Numbered from the stretch's first letter, positions 49,426 through 58,894 are shown. The stretch is DNA of 64,000 nucleotides from Bacteroidota bacterium (GCA_003151815.1 PLYN01000008.1:1-64000); one strand, 5' to 3'. A program made the numbers and translations. The notes: generated from the sequence alone by a model not told the origin.

Positions 49426-50781
49426 ATGGAAATCAAACAATTTGAAGATAAAAATTTAGCGCACTTCTCCTATGCAATACTAAGCAATGGAGAGATCGCA
49501 TTAATTGATCCTGCTAGAGATCCGCAACCATATTATGATTTTGCAAAACAACATCAAGCTAAAATAATAGCAGTCATAGAAACTCATCCGCATGCTGATT
49601 TTGTGAGCAGTCATTTAGAAATTCACAACACAATCGGTGCAACAATTTACGTTAGTAAATTGCTTAGCGCAGATTATATTCATCAAACATTTGATGAAGG
49701 GGATGCAATTGTTTTAGGACACATTACTCTAAAATCAATCAACACACCTGGACATTCACCTGATAGCATCAGCATTGTAGCGATTGATGAATATGGAAAA
49801 GAACAGGCCGTTTTTACAGGAGATACTTTATTTATAGGAGATTGCGGCAGACCAGATCTGAGAGAACAAGCAGGAGCAATAACTGTTGAAAGAGCCGAAT
49901 TAGCAAAACAAATGTATCATTCGCTTCGCGATAAATTAATGACATTGCCGGATCATGTTTTAGTTTACCCTGCACACGGCGCAGGTAGCTTATGCGGCAA
50001 AGGTTTAAGCGATCAAAAAATAAGTACCATAGGTGCAGAAAAAATCAGCAACTGGAGTTTGCAAAATAAAAGTGAAGCAGATTTTGTAGCAGAACTATTA
50101 ATAGATCAGCCATTCATTCCAAAATATTTTCCTTTTGATGTTGAAATAAATAAAAAAGGTGCTGAAGCATTTTTGGAAAGTATCACAAAAGTGGAAAGGA
50201 GAGAACCCGTTACTTGCAAAGGCTGTGCGAATTCTCTTAACCCTGAGATCATCATTATTGATACACGGCCACAAGACAAATTTAAAAAAGCACACTTAAA
50301 GAATGCCTTCAACCTGATGTATGACAGCAAGTTTGAAACATGGCTCGGCAGTATCGTGAGTCCGGATGAGAAATTTTATCTACTTGCAGAAAATGAAACC
50401 ATACTAAACGAGCTTATTGCACGTACCGCTAAAATAGGTTACGAAAAGCAAATTGTTTTGGCTTTTACATCAGATTTCGGAAATACAGAAATGGAATATT
50501 TTGACAACAAACAATTGCTCGATAATGCAAAAGCATTTACCATCGTTGATATCCGTAATCAGTCTGAAGTAAATGCACAAACTATTTTTACAGATCGCAT
50601 TCATATTCCACTGCATGAATTAAGGGAACGTGTAAATGAAATTCCTGTAGACAAACCCATCGTAGTGCATTGTGCCGGAGGTTACCGTAGCGCAGCCGGA
50701 AGTAGTATTATCAAATCAAAACTTAACAAAGCTCCGCAAATATTTGATTTAGGTGAAGCTGTAAAAACCTTTCAAAGATGA
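49426..50781 (+). CDS. MBL-fold persulfide dioxygenase-like protein fused to rhodanese domains
   Basis: 451 residues. The metallo-beta-lactamase domain (1-240) has THPHADF (His54, His56, Asp58), TPGHS (His110), TGDTLFIGDCGRPDL (Asp133) and PAHGAGSLCG. Persulfide dioxygenases use His, His, Asp for one iron; the fourth His of the HxHxDH motif is Phe59. Two rhodanese domains follow: a degenerate one (about 265-345, no active Cys) and one with HCAGGYRS (Cys416). Probable reaction: oxidation of glutathione- or similar persulfide to sulfite, with the rhodanese moving sulfane sulfur. Confidence 0.85.
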   Translation: MEIKQFEDKNLAHFSYAILSNGEIALIDPARDPQPYYDFAKQHQAKIIAVIETHPHADFVSSHLEIHNTIGATIYVSKLLSADYIHQTFDEGDAIVLGHITLKSINTPGHSPDSISIVAIDEYGKEQAVFTGDTLFIGDCGRPDLREQAGAITVERAELAKQMYHSLRDKLMTLPDHVLVYPAHGAGSLCGKGLSDQKISTIGAEKISNWSLQNKSEADFVAELLIDQPFIPKYFPFDVEINKKGAEAFLESITKVERREPVTCKGCANSLNPEIIIIDTRPQDKFKKAHLKNAFNLMYDSKFETWLGSIVSPDEKFYLLAENETILNELIARTAKIGYEKQIVLAFTSDFGNTEMEYFDNKQLLDNAKAFTIVDIRNQSEVNAQTIFTDRIHIPLHELRERVNEIPVDKPIVVHCAGGYRSAAGSSIIKSKLNKAPQIFDLGEAVKTFQR

Positions 50782-50987
50782 ACATTATAAATAAAAACAA
50801 ACTCATCATACTTGGAGTAATTGCCGGCGCAATAAGTGGTTTCCTCTATTATTATTTTGTTGGGTGTACCAGCGGCACCTGTGCAATTACATCCAACCCT
50901 TTTAACAGCACGATATACGGTGCAGTAATGGGAGGATTGATCTTCAATATTTTCAAAAAAGAAAAAACTAGAACAGAAGAAAAATGA
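50778..50987 (+). CDS. DUF6132 membrane protein
   Basis: 69 residues, two membrane helices (about 8-28 and 44-60) with CTSGTCAIT between, a Cys-x4-Cys motif that may face the periplasm. DUF6132 is a small family of Bacteroidota sulfur clusters. It overlaps the MBL-rhodanese gene and the next rhodanese gene by 4 bases each, so translation is coupled. Confidence 0.8.
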   Translation: MNIINKNKLIILGVIAGAISGFLYYYFVGCTSGTCAITSNPFNSTIYGAVMGGLIFNIFKKEKTRTEEK

Positions 50988-51268
50988 ACAACGAAAAAAT
51001 CATAAAGGAAAAGTTGGGCACCATCATAGATGTGCGTACACCGGCTGAATTTCAAGGTGGTAATGTTGCAGGATCCATTAATATTCCAATGCAAGAAATT
51101 ACAAGCCGTATAGAAGAAATAAAATCATTAAAAACTCCATTGGTATTGTGTTGCGCGTCGGGCGGAAGAAGCGGACAGGTTCACAGCTTCCTCTCACAAA
51201 ATGGCATTGAATGCATTAATGGAGGGTCGTGGTTAGATGTAAATTATTATCAATCTCAAACTAAATAA
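50984..51268 (+). CDS. Single-domain rhodanese
   Basis: 94 residues with DVRTPAEFQGGNVAGSINIP and active-site loop CASGGRS (Cys57). It transfers sulfane sulfur. Lacks a signal peptide, so cytoplasmic. Followed after 2 bp by another rhodanese. Confidence 0.92.
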   Translation: MNNEKIIKEKLGTIIDVRTPAEFQGGNVAGSINIPMQEITSRIEEIKSLKTPLVLCCASGGRSGQVHSFLSQNGIECINGGSWLDVNYYQSQTK

Positions 51269-51270
51269 AA

Positions 51271-51591
51271 ATGATACAGACATTAAAAAATTTATTCGGT
51301 ATCGGTCCAAAAGTTGACTATGCTGACTTAACAAAAAATGGAGCCATAATTCTTGATGTGCGCAGCACAGGAGAATATGCGGGCGGAAATATCAAAGGCT
51401 CTATCAATATTTCAGTAGATACTTTGAGCAACAATCTAAGTAAACTGAAAGACAAAAACAAACCTATCATTACCTGTTGCGCATCAGGCATGAGAAGCGC
51501 TTCTGCAAAAAGTATTTTAAAATCAAACGGCTATACACAAGTACACAATGGTGGCAGCTGGAGCAGTTTACAAAATAAAATAAAAAGATAA
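51271..51591 (+). CDS. Single-domain rhodanese
   Basis: 106 residues with DVRSTGEYAGGNIKGSINI and active-site loop CASGMRS (Cys70). It has a 15-residue extension (MIQTLKNLFGIGPKV) absent from its neighbour. The tandem of two soluble rhodaneses next to an MBL-rhodanese points to a sulfur relay. Confidence 0.92.
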   Translation: MIQTLKNLFGIGPKVDYADLTKNGAIILDVRSTGEYAGGNIKGSINISVDTLSNNLSKLKDKNKPIITCCASGMRSASAKSILKSNGYTQVHNGGSWSSLQNKIKR

Positions 51592-51615
51592 AAAATTAAA
51601 CAACATTGAAGATGT

Positions 51616-51623
51616 TACCTTTG
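51616..51623 (+). promoter_or_regulatory. -7 element of OsmC-family gene
   Basis: TACCTTTG, 22 bp before the ATG at 51646. The 18-nt sulfur box is not found at the expected distance, so this unit may be controlled differently. Confidence 0.5.
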
Positions 51624-51645
51624 AAGAAATAAAAATGAACTAATT

Positions 51646-52077
51646 ATGGAACCACACTATTATACCGTAAATCTAAATTGGACAAGTGATAGAAAAGGAG
51701 AAATTTCATCTCCTGAACTAAAAACTAAAATTGAAGTTGCCACTCCACCCAATTTCCCTAAAGGAGTGGAAGGTCTATGGTCGCCGGAACATTTACTGAC
51801 GGCAGCTGTTAACAGTTGTTTCATGACCACTTTTTTATCCGTTGCCGAAAATTTTAAATTAGAATTTAAAAGTTTTAGTTGTTCATCAAAAGGGAAACTT
51901 GAACAAGTAGAAGGCAAATTTTTAATGACCGAAATAATTCTGGAACCAATACTATTTATCGCCAATGAAGCAGATAAAGAAAGGGCGGAACGAATTTTAC
52001 AAAAGTCGGAAGTTGCCTGTTTAATTTCAAATTCAATAAAAGCAAATGTAAGTTTGTTAACAACAATTAAATTTTAA
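51646..52077 (+). CDS. OsmC-family peroxiredoxin-like protein
   Basis: 143 residues. The two reactive Cys of the OsmC/Ohr family are present: Cys58 (LLTAAVNSCFMTTFLSV) and Cys125 (SEVACLISNSI). WSPEHLLTAAV is diagnostic. Ohr/OsmC proteins reduce organic hydroperoxides, and OsmC types also react with persulfides, which fits the surrounding sulfur genes. Confidence 0.93.
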   Translation: MEPHYYTVNLNWTSDRKGEISSPELKTKIEVATPPNFPKGVEGLWSPEHLLTAAVNSCFMTTFLSVAENFKLEFKSFSCSSKGKLEQVEGKFLMTEIILEPILFIANEADKERAERILQKSEVACLISNSIKANVSLLTTIKF

Positions 52078-52121
52078 CGCTAACAAGAATAATCAATCAA
52101 TCGATTATTAAATTCAAAAAG

Positions 52122-52493
52122 ATGCTTACAGATATATTCTATTCGGTAATAAAAAACAAATGTCCGCAATGTCATCAGGCAAACGTATTTGAAACCAATA
52201 ATCCTTTTAATCTTAAAAGATTTGACAAAATGCATGAATCATGCAGTCATTGTGGAGTTAAATATGAAAAAGAACCAGGCTTTTTTCAAGGTGCCATGTA
52301 TGTTAGTTATGGCTTAACAGCAGGATGGTTTATTATTACCTGGGCATTGGATACTTTTATATTTAAATCGGAAACTTGGCAATATTTAACTTTTGTTATC
52401 ATCTCAATCATTCTATTAATGCCGCTTACTTTTCGTATTTCACGGTTAATATGGATTAACTTTTTTATTCCTTTCAACAAAAATAAAATATGA
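52122..52493 (+). CDS. DUF983 membrane protein
   Basis: 123 residues. A zinc-finger-like N-terminus with CPQC (Cys14, Cys17) and CSHC (Cys41, Cys44), then two membrane helices (about 67-85 and 90-108). DUF983 proteins are common in Bacteroidota; the function is unknown. An inverted repeat AATAATC-N8-GATTATT sits at 52088-52109 upstream. It closes the sulfur cluster. Confidence 0.85.
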   Translation: MLTDIFYSVIKNKCPQCHQANVFETNNPFNLKRFDKMHESCSHCGVKYEKEPGFFQGAMYVSYGLTAGWFIITWALDTFIFKSETWQYLTFVIISIILLMPLTFRISRLIWINFFIPFNKNKI

Positions 52494-52685
52494 ATAATAA
52501 TTAAAACGATGTAAATACCTCTGCGCTTATTTATTTCCTCTTTTTAAAATTCTGCCTTGTGTGTGCTAAATCATGGCTGTTTTTAAAAATAGATTTGTAA
52601 AAAACGTTACAATCATTTATGTTTGTAGTATCCTTTTTCCCACTCCAACCAAAGATAAAGGAGATAAATATTTGAAAAAAAACAT

Positions 52686-53669
52686 TTGAAAAAAGGGTTT
52701 ATTTCCATACTGACTTTATTTCTACTTATTGATTGCACAGCGCAAATCATCATCAACAAACCTATTGACGTAACAATTGCAGACATCAATTTTAATCCGG
52801 ATGTAATTTCAGAAAATAAAATTAAAAGGATCGATGTTATTATTTCTGATAAACCTGATGGTTCCGTAATACTTAACAAAGGTGCCGGAATCGTTTATAA
52901 GTTTAATGAAACCGGTTATATCACTCGTTATATGTACACTATTTTAAATAAGAAAGAAATAGAAGAAATTCATCATCCTGCCATAAAAAAACATGGCAAA
53001 ATTGTTCAGAAAGCAAGTACCCAAACTATACCAAAATATATTCACGATACTATCAATGTCTATGTATTTTACGATTCCAAAAATCATATTATTTCCAAAC
53101 GTATAAAAATTGGAGATTTTTTTCATTGCTATTATTATCAATACAACGAATACGGACAGATCAGAAAAGAATACCATTGCAAAGAAACCAATATCAGTGG
53201 TAACAATAAGGAATTTATACTTGGCGAACAAAAAATAATATCGTCCGAAATATTTGAATACACTAAACTAACCAACACTCAAATTAAAAAGAAAACATTA
53301 AATGATCAGTTGAATGTTTACAAAAAAGCAATCATAAATTATGATGATAAAAAGAATAAACTCTCCGAAAATGCTGAGTTTATTGTAAGTTGCATGCGAC
53401 AAGAAAACAGTTATCAATATGATACTAGTAACAGATTATTGAAGCAAACTTATACAAGTAATGAAGATGGTGAAATAAAAATGGAATCTGTTTTCGACTA
53501 TGACAACAACGGAAATCTTTTATCTGAAAAGAAATTTAAAAACGATGTATTAACATTTGAGATACATTTTATATATGACGATAAAAACACATTGATAAAA
53601 TCAGAAGTGGACCGCGACTATTTAAACGCTACAGTTATTATTAAAAAATATGAGTACACTTTTTATTAG
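52686..53669 (+). CDS. Exported RHS-like repeat protein, unrecognised
   Basis: 327 residues, TTG start (no in-frame ATG precedes the signal sequence). Signal peptide about 1-20 (GFISILTLFLLIDCTAQ). The C-terminal third carries YD-like repeats (YDTSNRLLKQTYTSNEDGE, YDNNGNLLSEKKF, YDDKNTLIKSE) that resemble RHS wall-associated repeats. The N-terminal two thirds are unassigned. No partner immunity gene is seen, so an RHS toxin role is not supported. Confidence 0.65.
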   Translation: MKKGFISILTLFLLIDCTAQIIINKPIDVTIADINFNPDVISENKIKRIDVIISDKPDGSVILNKGAGIVYKFNETGYITRYMYTILNKKEIEEIHHPAIKKHGKIVQKASTQTIPKYIHDTINVYVFYDSKNHIISKRIKIGDFFHCYYYQYNEYGQIRKEYHCKETNISGNNKEFILGEQKIISSEIFEYTKLTNTQIKKKTLNDQLNVYKKAIINYDDKKNKLSENAEFIVSCMRQENSYQYDTSNRLLKQTYTSNEDGEIKMESVFDYDNNGNLLSEKKFKNDVLTFEIHFIYDDKNTLIKSEVDRDYLNATVIIKKYEYTFY

Positions 53670-53735
53670 ATCCTGCCTAATTTTAGTTAAATATTTATGC
53701 CAAATTTTTCTATACCCCAACTTTACAGATTGATC

Positions 53736-53773
53736 AAAAAAAATCGGACCCAAAGATTAAATTGAGCCCGATT
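53736..53773 (-). terminator. Terminator of sucC
   Basis: On the minus strand AATCGGGCTCAA...TTGGGTCCGATT forms a stem of about 12 bp (two mismatched or wobble pairs) followed by eight T. It lies 25 bp past the sucC stop. Confidence 0.75.
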
Positions 53774-53798
53774 AAATATTGTATTTGTCAAACATTAA

Positions 53799-55010
53799 TT
53801 AACCTACTACCTTCTTCACAAGATCAGCAGCCTCTTGCAATGTAATAGCGGAAAAAACTTTTAATCCTGATTCATCAATTATTTTTTTAGCTTCAATAGC
53901 ATTGGTGCCTTGTAAACGTATGATAATAGGCACATTGATAGTTCCCATATTTTTACATGCATCTACAATACCTTGCGCCACTCTGTCGCAACGAACGATA
54001 CCTCCAAAAATATTTACAAGGATTGCCTTTACTTTAGGGTCTTTTAAAATGATACGGAAAGCTTGCTCAACACGTTCAGCATTTGCGGTACCACCTACAT
54101 CAAGAAAGTTTGCAGGCTCTCCACCAGAAAGTTTAATAATATCCATGGTAGCCATTGCTAAACCTGCACCATTCACCATACAGCCTACGTTACCATCTAA
54201 TTTAACATAGTTTAAATTATGCGCTCCCGCTTCTACCTCTGTAGGGTCCTCCTCTGCCGTATCGCGCAAAGCGGCCAGATCAGGATGACGAAACAATGAA
54301 TTACCATCCAAAGATACTTTTGCATCAACTGCAATAATTTTATTATCCGATGTTTTTAAAACCGGATTAATTTCAAACATGGCTGAATCAGTTGCCTCGT
54401 ATGCTTTATATAAAGAAGCAATAAATTTTGTCATCGCTTTGAAAGCTTCACCGTCAAGACCAAGATTAAAAGCAATTTTACGACATTGAAAATCGCGTAA
54501 ACCCACTCTCGGATCTATCTCTTCTTTAAAAATTAAATGAGGGGTATCGTGAGCAACAGTTTCAATATCCATACCTCCTTCGGTTGAATAAACAATGGCA
54601 TTCCTTCCTTTAGCACGATCAAGTAAAACACTCACGTAAAACTCTTTTGTAGGTGTTGCTCCCGGATAATATACATCCTGCGCGATCAATACTTTATTTA
54701 CTTTTTTACCGGTTGTACTTGTTTGAAGGGTAACCAAATAATTTCCAAGAATATTGGTTGAAATGGTTTTTATATCATCCAGATTTTTTGCCAATGCAAC
54801 ACCGCGTTGTTCGGTTCCCACAATTTTTCCTTTACCGCGCCCACCCGCATGTATCTGCGATTTTACAACCCACCAGCCTGTACCGGTTTGTTTTTGTAAT
54901 TCTTTTGCAGCCTCCACAGCTTTTTCAGGTGTATCCGCTAAAATGCCTTCTTGTATTGCCACTCCAAATCCTTTTAAGACGGCTTTCCCTTGATATTCGT
55001 GTATATTCAT
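53799..55010 (-). CDS. sucC: Succinyl-CoA ligase (ADP-forming) beta subunit
   Basis: 403 residues. An ATP-grasp fold (about 1-235; MNIHEYQGKAVLKGFGV, QIHAGGRGKGK) and a C-terminal CoA-ligase domain with GNVGCMVNGAGLAMATMD, GGEPANFLDVGGTA and FGGIVRCD. It catalyses the TCA-cycle interconversion of succinyl-CoA and succinate. The alpha subunit gene sucD is not next to it, as is usual in many Bacteroidota. Confidence 0.96.
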   Translation of the reverse strand: MNIHEYQGKAVLKGFGVAIQEGILADTPEKAVEAAKELQKQTGTGWWVVKSQIHAGGRGKGKIVGTEQRGVALAKNLDDIKTISTNILGNYLVTLQTSTTGKKVNKVLIAQDVYYPGATPTKEFYVSVLLDRAKGRNAIVYSTEGGMDIETVAHDTPHLIFKEEIDPRVGLRDFQCRKIAFNLGLDGEAFKAMTKFIASLYKAYEATDSAMFEINPVLKTSDNKIIAVDAKVSLDGNSLFRHPDLAALRDTAEEDPTEVEAGAHNLNYVKLDGNVGCMVNGAGLAMATMDIIKLSGGEPANFLDVGGTANAERVEQAFRIILKDPKVKAILVNIFGGIVRCDRVAQGIVDACKNMGTINVPIIIRLQGTNAIEAKKIIDESGLKVFSAITLQEAADLVKKVVG

Positions 55011-55129
55011 AATTTATATTTTATGTATTCGAAATGAGTGATTTGCTGTGAATTTCTAATTTAGAAGTTTCAAATATATGTTTTTTATTGAGGATTATCA
55101 AATCGTTTGAAGAATTATTAAAAATAAAA

Positions 55130-55157
55130 ATCCCTCAGCAATTACTTGATGAGGGAT
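55130..55157 (-). terminator. Terminator of rpmE2
   Basis: ATCCCTCA and TGAGGGAT pair around a 12-nt loop, with T-rich sequence following on the minus strand. Confidence 0.7.
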
Positions 55158-55180
55158 CTTTAAAAACTCTTATAAAAAGA

Positions 55181-55450
55181 TTATTGTTCTGCTTTTTTAT
55201 CTTCTTTCTTAGCGTAACGGGTACGGAATTTATCAACGCGACCTGCTGTATCTACCAACTTAACTTTACCTGTGTAAAAAGGGTGCGACATATGAGAAAT
55301 TTCCAACTTAACAATTGGATACTCGTTACCATCTTCCCATTTAACGGTTTCTCTGCTTTCTACGCATGATTTTGTTAAAAAAGAGTAATTGATACTCAAA
55401 TCTTTAAATACCACTAAACGGTAATTTTCCGGGTGAATTCCTGTTTTCAT
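55181..55450 (-). CDS. rpmE2: 50S ribosomal protein L31, type B
   Basis: 89 residues: [50 protein letters not shown] and [15 protein letters not shown] are diagnostic. It is the Cys-poor, zinc-independent L31 type that lacks the CxxC pairs. It stands alone with its own terminator. Confidence 0.97.
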   Translation of the reverse strand: MKTGIHPENYRLVVFKDLSINYSFLTKSCVESRETVKWEDGNEYPIVKLEISHMSHPFYTGKVKLVDTAGRVDKFRTRYAKKEDKKAEQ

Positions 55451-55544
55451 TTTTATTCTGTTTTATTTTCGGACTGCAAATATAGTTATTTGAAATCATT
55501 CTGCAATGTTTATTTTGAAAAAATAGTCATTACGTTAATTTGTT

Positions 55545-55640
55545 CTCGATACGTCATGCCCAAAAGCACGACTACTCGAACTGACAGTCACATTTGTCAC
55601 TTCGAGTAGCGAGGAACGAGCGTATCGAGAAGCCTTGGGT
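55545..55640. repeat. Nested palindrome TCTCGATACG / CGTATCGAGA
   Basis: An outer arm TTCTCGATACG at 55545-55555 pairs with CGTATCGAGAA at 55621-55631, and an inner ACTCGAAxTGACA pairs with TGTCACTTCGAGTAG. It can fold into one long hairpin of about 90 bases. It lies between the convergent-side ends of the rpmE2 and cinA units. Confidence 0.6.
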
Positions 55641-55646
55641 AATGAA

Positions 55647-56918
55647 CTATATAAAATAGCTTTTCTCCAACTCCTTCTTCAGCATATTCAGAGCGGCATT
55701 GGCCGTTTTCTGAATATTTCTCTCGCGATTATTTCCAAATAAAAACTTTTCTGAAATTACCTTATCAGGCATTGCTATTGCTATCCAAACGGTTCCCACA
55801 GGTTTTTTGTCGGTACCTCCTGTTGGTCCGGCTATACCCGAACACGCAATTGAATAATCTGTTTTAAGCTTTTCCCGAACAGATACAGCCATTTGTTCAA
55901 CTACAGGTTGGCATACAGCACCTTTTGCATCCAACAGTTCTTTTGAAATGCCCAATTCTATTTCCTTTACTCCATTGGAATATGAAATTACAGAACCAGC
56001 ATAATAATCGGAACAGCCGGGAACTTTGGTAATGAGATGAGAAATATAGCCTCCGGTGCAGCTTTCAGCAGTAGAAAGTGTTTTCTTTTTATCTCGCAAA
56101 AGCTTCCCTACCAATTGCTCTAATGTTTCCCTTTCTTCGCCAAAAACTTCATACCCATAAATATATTCCGGAATAATTGTTTTTAGCTCTTCGATCTTTT
56201 TGTCAACTATGGCATTCAAGCTATCCTTATCATTACCGGAAGTGCTCAGCCTTAAACGCACCATCATTCCCGGTGAAGGCAAATATGCCAGCTTAATGCC
56301 CACCTCAGCTAAACTATTTTCCCAATCAATTATCAGTTCAGCTAAAAATGATTCCCCGATACCCTGGGTAAGAACTGTTTTGTGCACTATATGGGGTAAT
56401 TTAAAACGTACCTTAATTTTCGGAATTACGATATTTTGCATCATAGCCTTCATTTCGTAGGGCACACCAGGCATGGAAACAAATACTTTCCCCTTCACAT
56501 CAAACCACATTCCGGGGGCAGTGCCATTTGGATTTCTCAGCACAGTGCATATTTCGGGAACTTCCGCCTGTAAACGATTAATAGGTGTTACTTCTTTTCC
56601 ATAATAATTAAAAACGTTGAGCACGTCCTGATAGGCTTCTTCATCAAAACGCATATCGGTTTTAAAATACTGAGCCAATGTTTTTTTGGTAATATCATCT
56701 TTTGTGGGACCCAAACCTCCGGTTATCAAAATAATATCAGCGCGGCTTTTGGCTTCATCCAATGCTTTAATAATATGCTCCCGATCGTCCGAAACAGAAG
56801 AAATTTGTTTGACACTTATACCATTTAAATTAAGTAAAGTGGCGATAAATGCCGAATTGGTATCAATAACCTGTCCTATTAAAATTTCATCACCTATAGT
56901 AATTATTTCGGCTTGCAT
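55647..56918 (-). CDS. cinA: CinA family protein (molybdopterin-binding plus nicotinamide-nucleotide amidase)
   Basis: 423 residues from the ATG at 56918, where the family N-terminus MQAEIITIGDEILIGQVIDTN begins; a longer frame to 57104 overlaps an upstream lipoprotein gene and is rejected. The N-terminal COG1058 domain has TGGLGPTKDDITKK; the C-terminal PncC domain (about 260-420) has STAESCTGGYIS and GTVWIAIA. PncC deamidates NMN to nicotinic acid mononucleotide in NAD recycling; the N-terminal domain can have ADP-ribose pyrophosphatase activity. Confidence 0.94.
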   Translation of the reverse strand: MQAEIITIGDEILIGQVIDTNSAFIATLLNLNGISVKQISSVSDDREHIIKALDEAKSRADIILITGGLGPTKDDITKKTLAQYFKTDMRFDEEAYQDVLNVFNYYGKEVTPINRLQAEVPEICTVLRNPNGTAPGMWFDVKGKVFVSMPGVPYEMKAMMQNIVIPKIKVRFKLPHIVHKTVLTQGIGESFLAELIIDWENSLAEVGIKLAYLPSPGMMVRLRLSTSGNDKDSLNAIVDKKIEELKTIIPEYIYGYEVFGEERETLEQLVGKLLRDKKKTLSTAESCTGGYISHLITKVPGCSDYYAGSVISYSNGVKEIELGISKELLDAKGAVCQPVVEQMAVSVREKLKTDYSIACSGIAGPTGGTDKKPVGTVWIAIAMPDKVISEKFLFGNNRERNIQKTANAALNMLKKELEKSYFI

Positions 56919-56970
56919 ATATTTAGTTAAAAGTTGGGAGTTTGAAAGTTGAAGAAAACAAAAACAAACT

Positions 56971-57726
56971 TCATTCTGTTCCATAAGAATTAATTGTCCA
57001 TGTAAATTGATAACCTGAGGTAATGCGTTGCATGATTGGTGTAGCGAAAAAGGTTTGCTGTTGTAAGGTGGTAGCTGTTGGAGATGGTTGTGATTGCACA
57101 ACAATTTCTTGATGGTATATCAAACCAACACCTCGCGCATATTTTTCTGTTCGATATTCTCTGCTTGTTAAAATTCCGCCGCCGTCATCATATAAAGTTT
57201 CCAAAACCATACCAAAGCTATTATTACCAATACTCAGAGGCACATCAACAAATTCATAACTAAAATCCCTCTCATCATTGGTATTTTGAGCATTTGCATT
57301 CCATGTTTTATTTTTTATAACGGGGAAAATTAGCCGAACGAATCTTACATTTTCCTCCACTTTTTCGGCAGTAGTAGTGGTTTTGTTTTCCATCCAAACA
57401 TCTCTTAATGTCCATGACATTGCACTATATGGAACGATGCTGTCATAATGTTTTACATATCTTTCCAAACGTAAAGTAGGGCGGTTTTGATTATCGGTAA
57501 AAACAGATTGTATTTTTTCCTTTATCTGAAACTTATAATTTGTTACTTTGGTGGGAGTGAAAAAATCATCGTAATAAGTGGAATCCACATCATATATTAC
57601 ATATCGGCCCACCTGATCGGGAAAATAATTATAGCCCATATCAATGGTGGAAACATCTTTTTTACAGGAAAAGAGAGTAAGAGCAAAAATAGCGGAGATA
57701 AACAATATGCTAAAATTTGGTTTCAT
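56971..57726 (-). CDS. Lipoprotein, unrecognised
   Basis: 251 residues from the ATG at 57726; eleven more codons upstream are possible but would spoil the signal peptide. Lipobox ALTLFSC places the acylated Cys near 22, followed by KKDVST. The rest is beta-rich (YVIYDVDSTYYDDFFTPTKVTNYKFQIKEK). No family recognised. It lies 52 bp ahead of cinA on the same strand. Confidence 0.65.
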   Translation of the reverse strand: MKPNFSILFISAIFALTLFSCKKDVSTIDMGYNYFPDQVGRYVIYDVDSTYYDDFFTPTKVTNYKFQIKEKIQSVFTDNQNRPTLRLERYVKHYDSIVPYSAMSWTLRDVWMENKTTTTAEKVEENVRFVRLIFPVIKNKTWNANAQNTNDERDFSYEFVDVPLSIGNNSFGMVLETLYDDGGGILTSREYRTEKYARGVGLIYHQEIVVQSQPSPTATTLQQQTFFATPIMQRITSGYQFTWTINSYGTE

Positions 57727-57774
57727 TCTACTAATAATTTTATTAGCTAAGTTAAGCAATTTTATCTAAAAAAA

Positions 57775-58881
57775 TTATATCAATATTGGACGTTGCCGTT
57801 CAATAATTCCACCACCAACAAGATCATCACCTTCGTAAAATACAGCGGATTGCCCCGGCGCTACAGCAGATACTGTATTATGAAACAATACATTTAATTT
57901 ATCATTTACATGAGAAACAGTAGCCATTGTGCCGGGATCCTTATAGCGTATTTTAGTAAGCGTCTGATAACTATCAGGTAAATGCGCGTATTTGATAAGG
58001 TTAAATTGTCCAACGGTCATTTGTTGTTGTTCCAGATCATCTTTTGTTCCAAGCACCACGGTATTGGTTTCCGGAACAATTTCCAATACGTGCAAAGGCT
58101 CGCCGACAGCTATTTCTAACCCTTTACGTTGTCCCACAGTATAAAAAGGAAAACCTTTATGTTTACCTAAGATACGACCTGTCCTGTCAACAAAATTGCC
58201 ACCATCAACACGTTGTTCCAGACCTTCTACCTTGTGTTTCAAAAATCCGCGGTAGTCATTATCCGGCACAAAACAAATTTCATAACTCTCGTTTTTAGTT
58301 GCTAGATCAACATAACCATGGTCGATCGCCATTTGTTTTATTTCCGATTTAAGGTAATTCTGCAATGGGAACATGGTTCGTTTTAAACTTTCCTGAGACA
58401 AACCCCAAAGTACATAGGACTGATCTTTGGTTTGATCCAGGCCTTTTGAGATCACATAACGATCATTTTCCTGGCGGATACGTGCATAGTGGCCAGTAGC
58501 GATAAATTCACAATCCAACATGTCTGCGCGTTTTAAAAGCGCTTCCCATTTAATGTGTGTATTACACAGTACGCAAGGGTTTGGTGTGCGACCTGCTAAA
58601 TATTCCTCAACAAAATTATCAATAACAAAATTGCCAAATTCATTTCTGATATCAAGTATAAAGTGCGGAAAACCTAAATTTACAGCCAATAATCGGGCAT
58701 CGTTAATAGAATCCAAACTGCAACATCCTGTTTCTTTACTTGAACCACCCGACGATGCATAATCCCATGTTTTCATGGTAATACCAACAACCTCATATCC
58801 CTGCTCATGTAGCAATAAAGCAGCAATGGAACTATCAATTCCACCACTCATTGCTAATAACACTTTTCCTTTTTTACTCAT
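57775..58881 (-). CDS. mnmA: tRNA-specific 2-thiouridylase MnmA
   Basis: 368 residues from the ATG at 58881 (MSKKGKVLLAMSGGIDSS); a frame to 58920 adds twelve codons drawn from a GTTCAAAGTT repeat. The ATP-pyrophosphatase loop is AMSGGIDSSIAALLL; catalytic Cys lie in NPCVLCNTHIKW and SYEICFVPDNDYRGFL. MnmA thiolates the wobble uridine of Lys, Glu and Gln tRNAs with sulfur from persulfide carriers. It lies 48 bp ahead of the lipoprotein gene. Confidence 0.95.
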   Translation of the reverse strand: MSKKGKVLLAMSGGIDSSIAALLLHEQGYEVVGITMKTWDYASSGGSSKETGCCSLDSINDARLLAVNLGFPHFILDIRNEFGNFVIDNFVEEYLAGRTPNPCVLCNTHIKWEALLKRADMLDCEFIATGHYARIRQENDRYVISKGLDQTKDQSYVLWGLSQESLKRTMFPLQNYLKSEIKQMAIDHGYVDLATKNESYEICFVPDNDYRGFLKHKVEGLEQRVDGGNFVDRTGRILGKHKGFPFYTVGQRKGLEIAVGEPLHVLEIVPETNTVVLGTKDDLEQQQMTVGQFNLIKYAHLPDSYQTLTKIRYKDPGTMATVSHVNDKLNVLFHNTVSAVAPGQSAVFYEGDDLVGGGIIERQRPILI

Positions 58882-58894
58882 TCTTTTTTTAGTT

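Noticed and set aside
56919-57104. N-terminal extension of CinA
   Set aside because: Overlaps the upstream lipoprotein gene and lies before the canonical CinA start.
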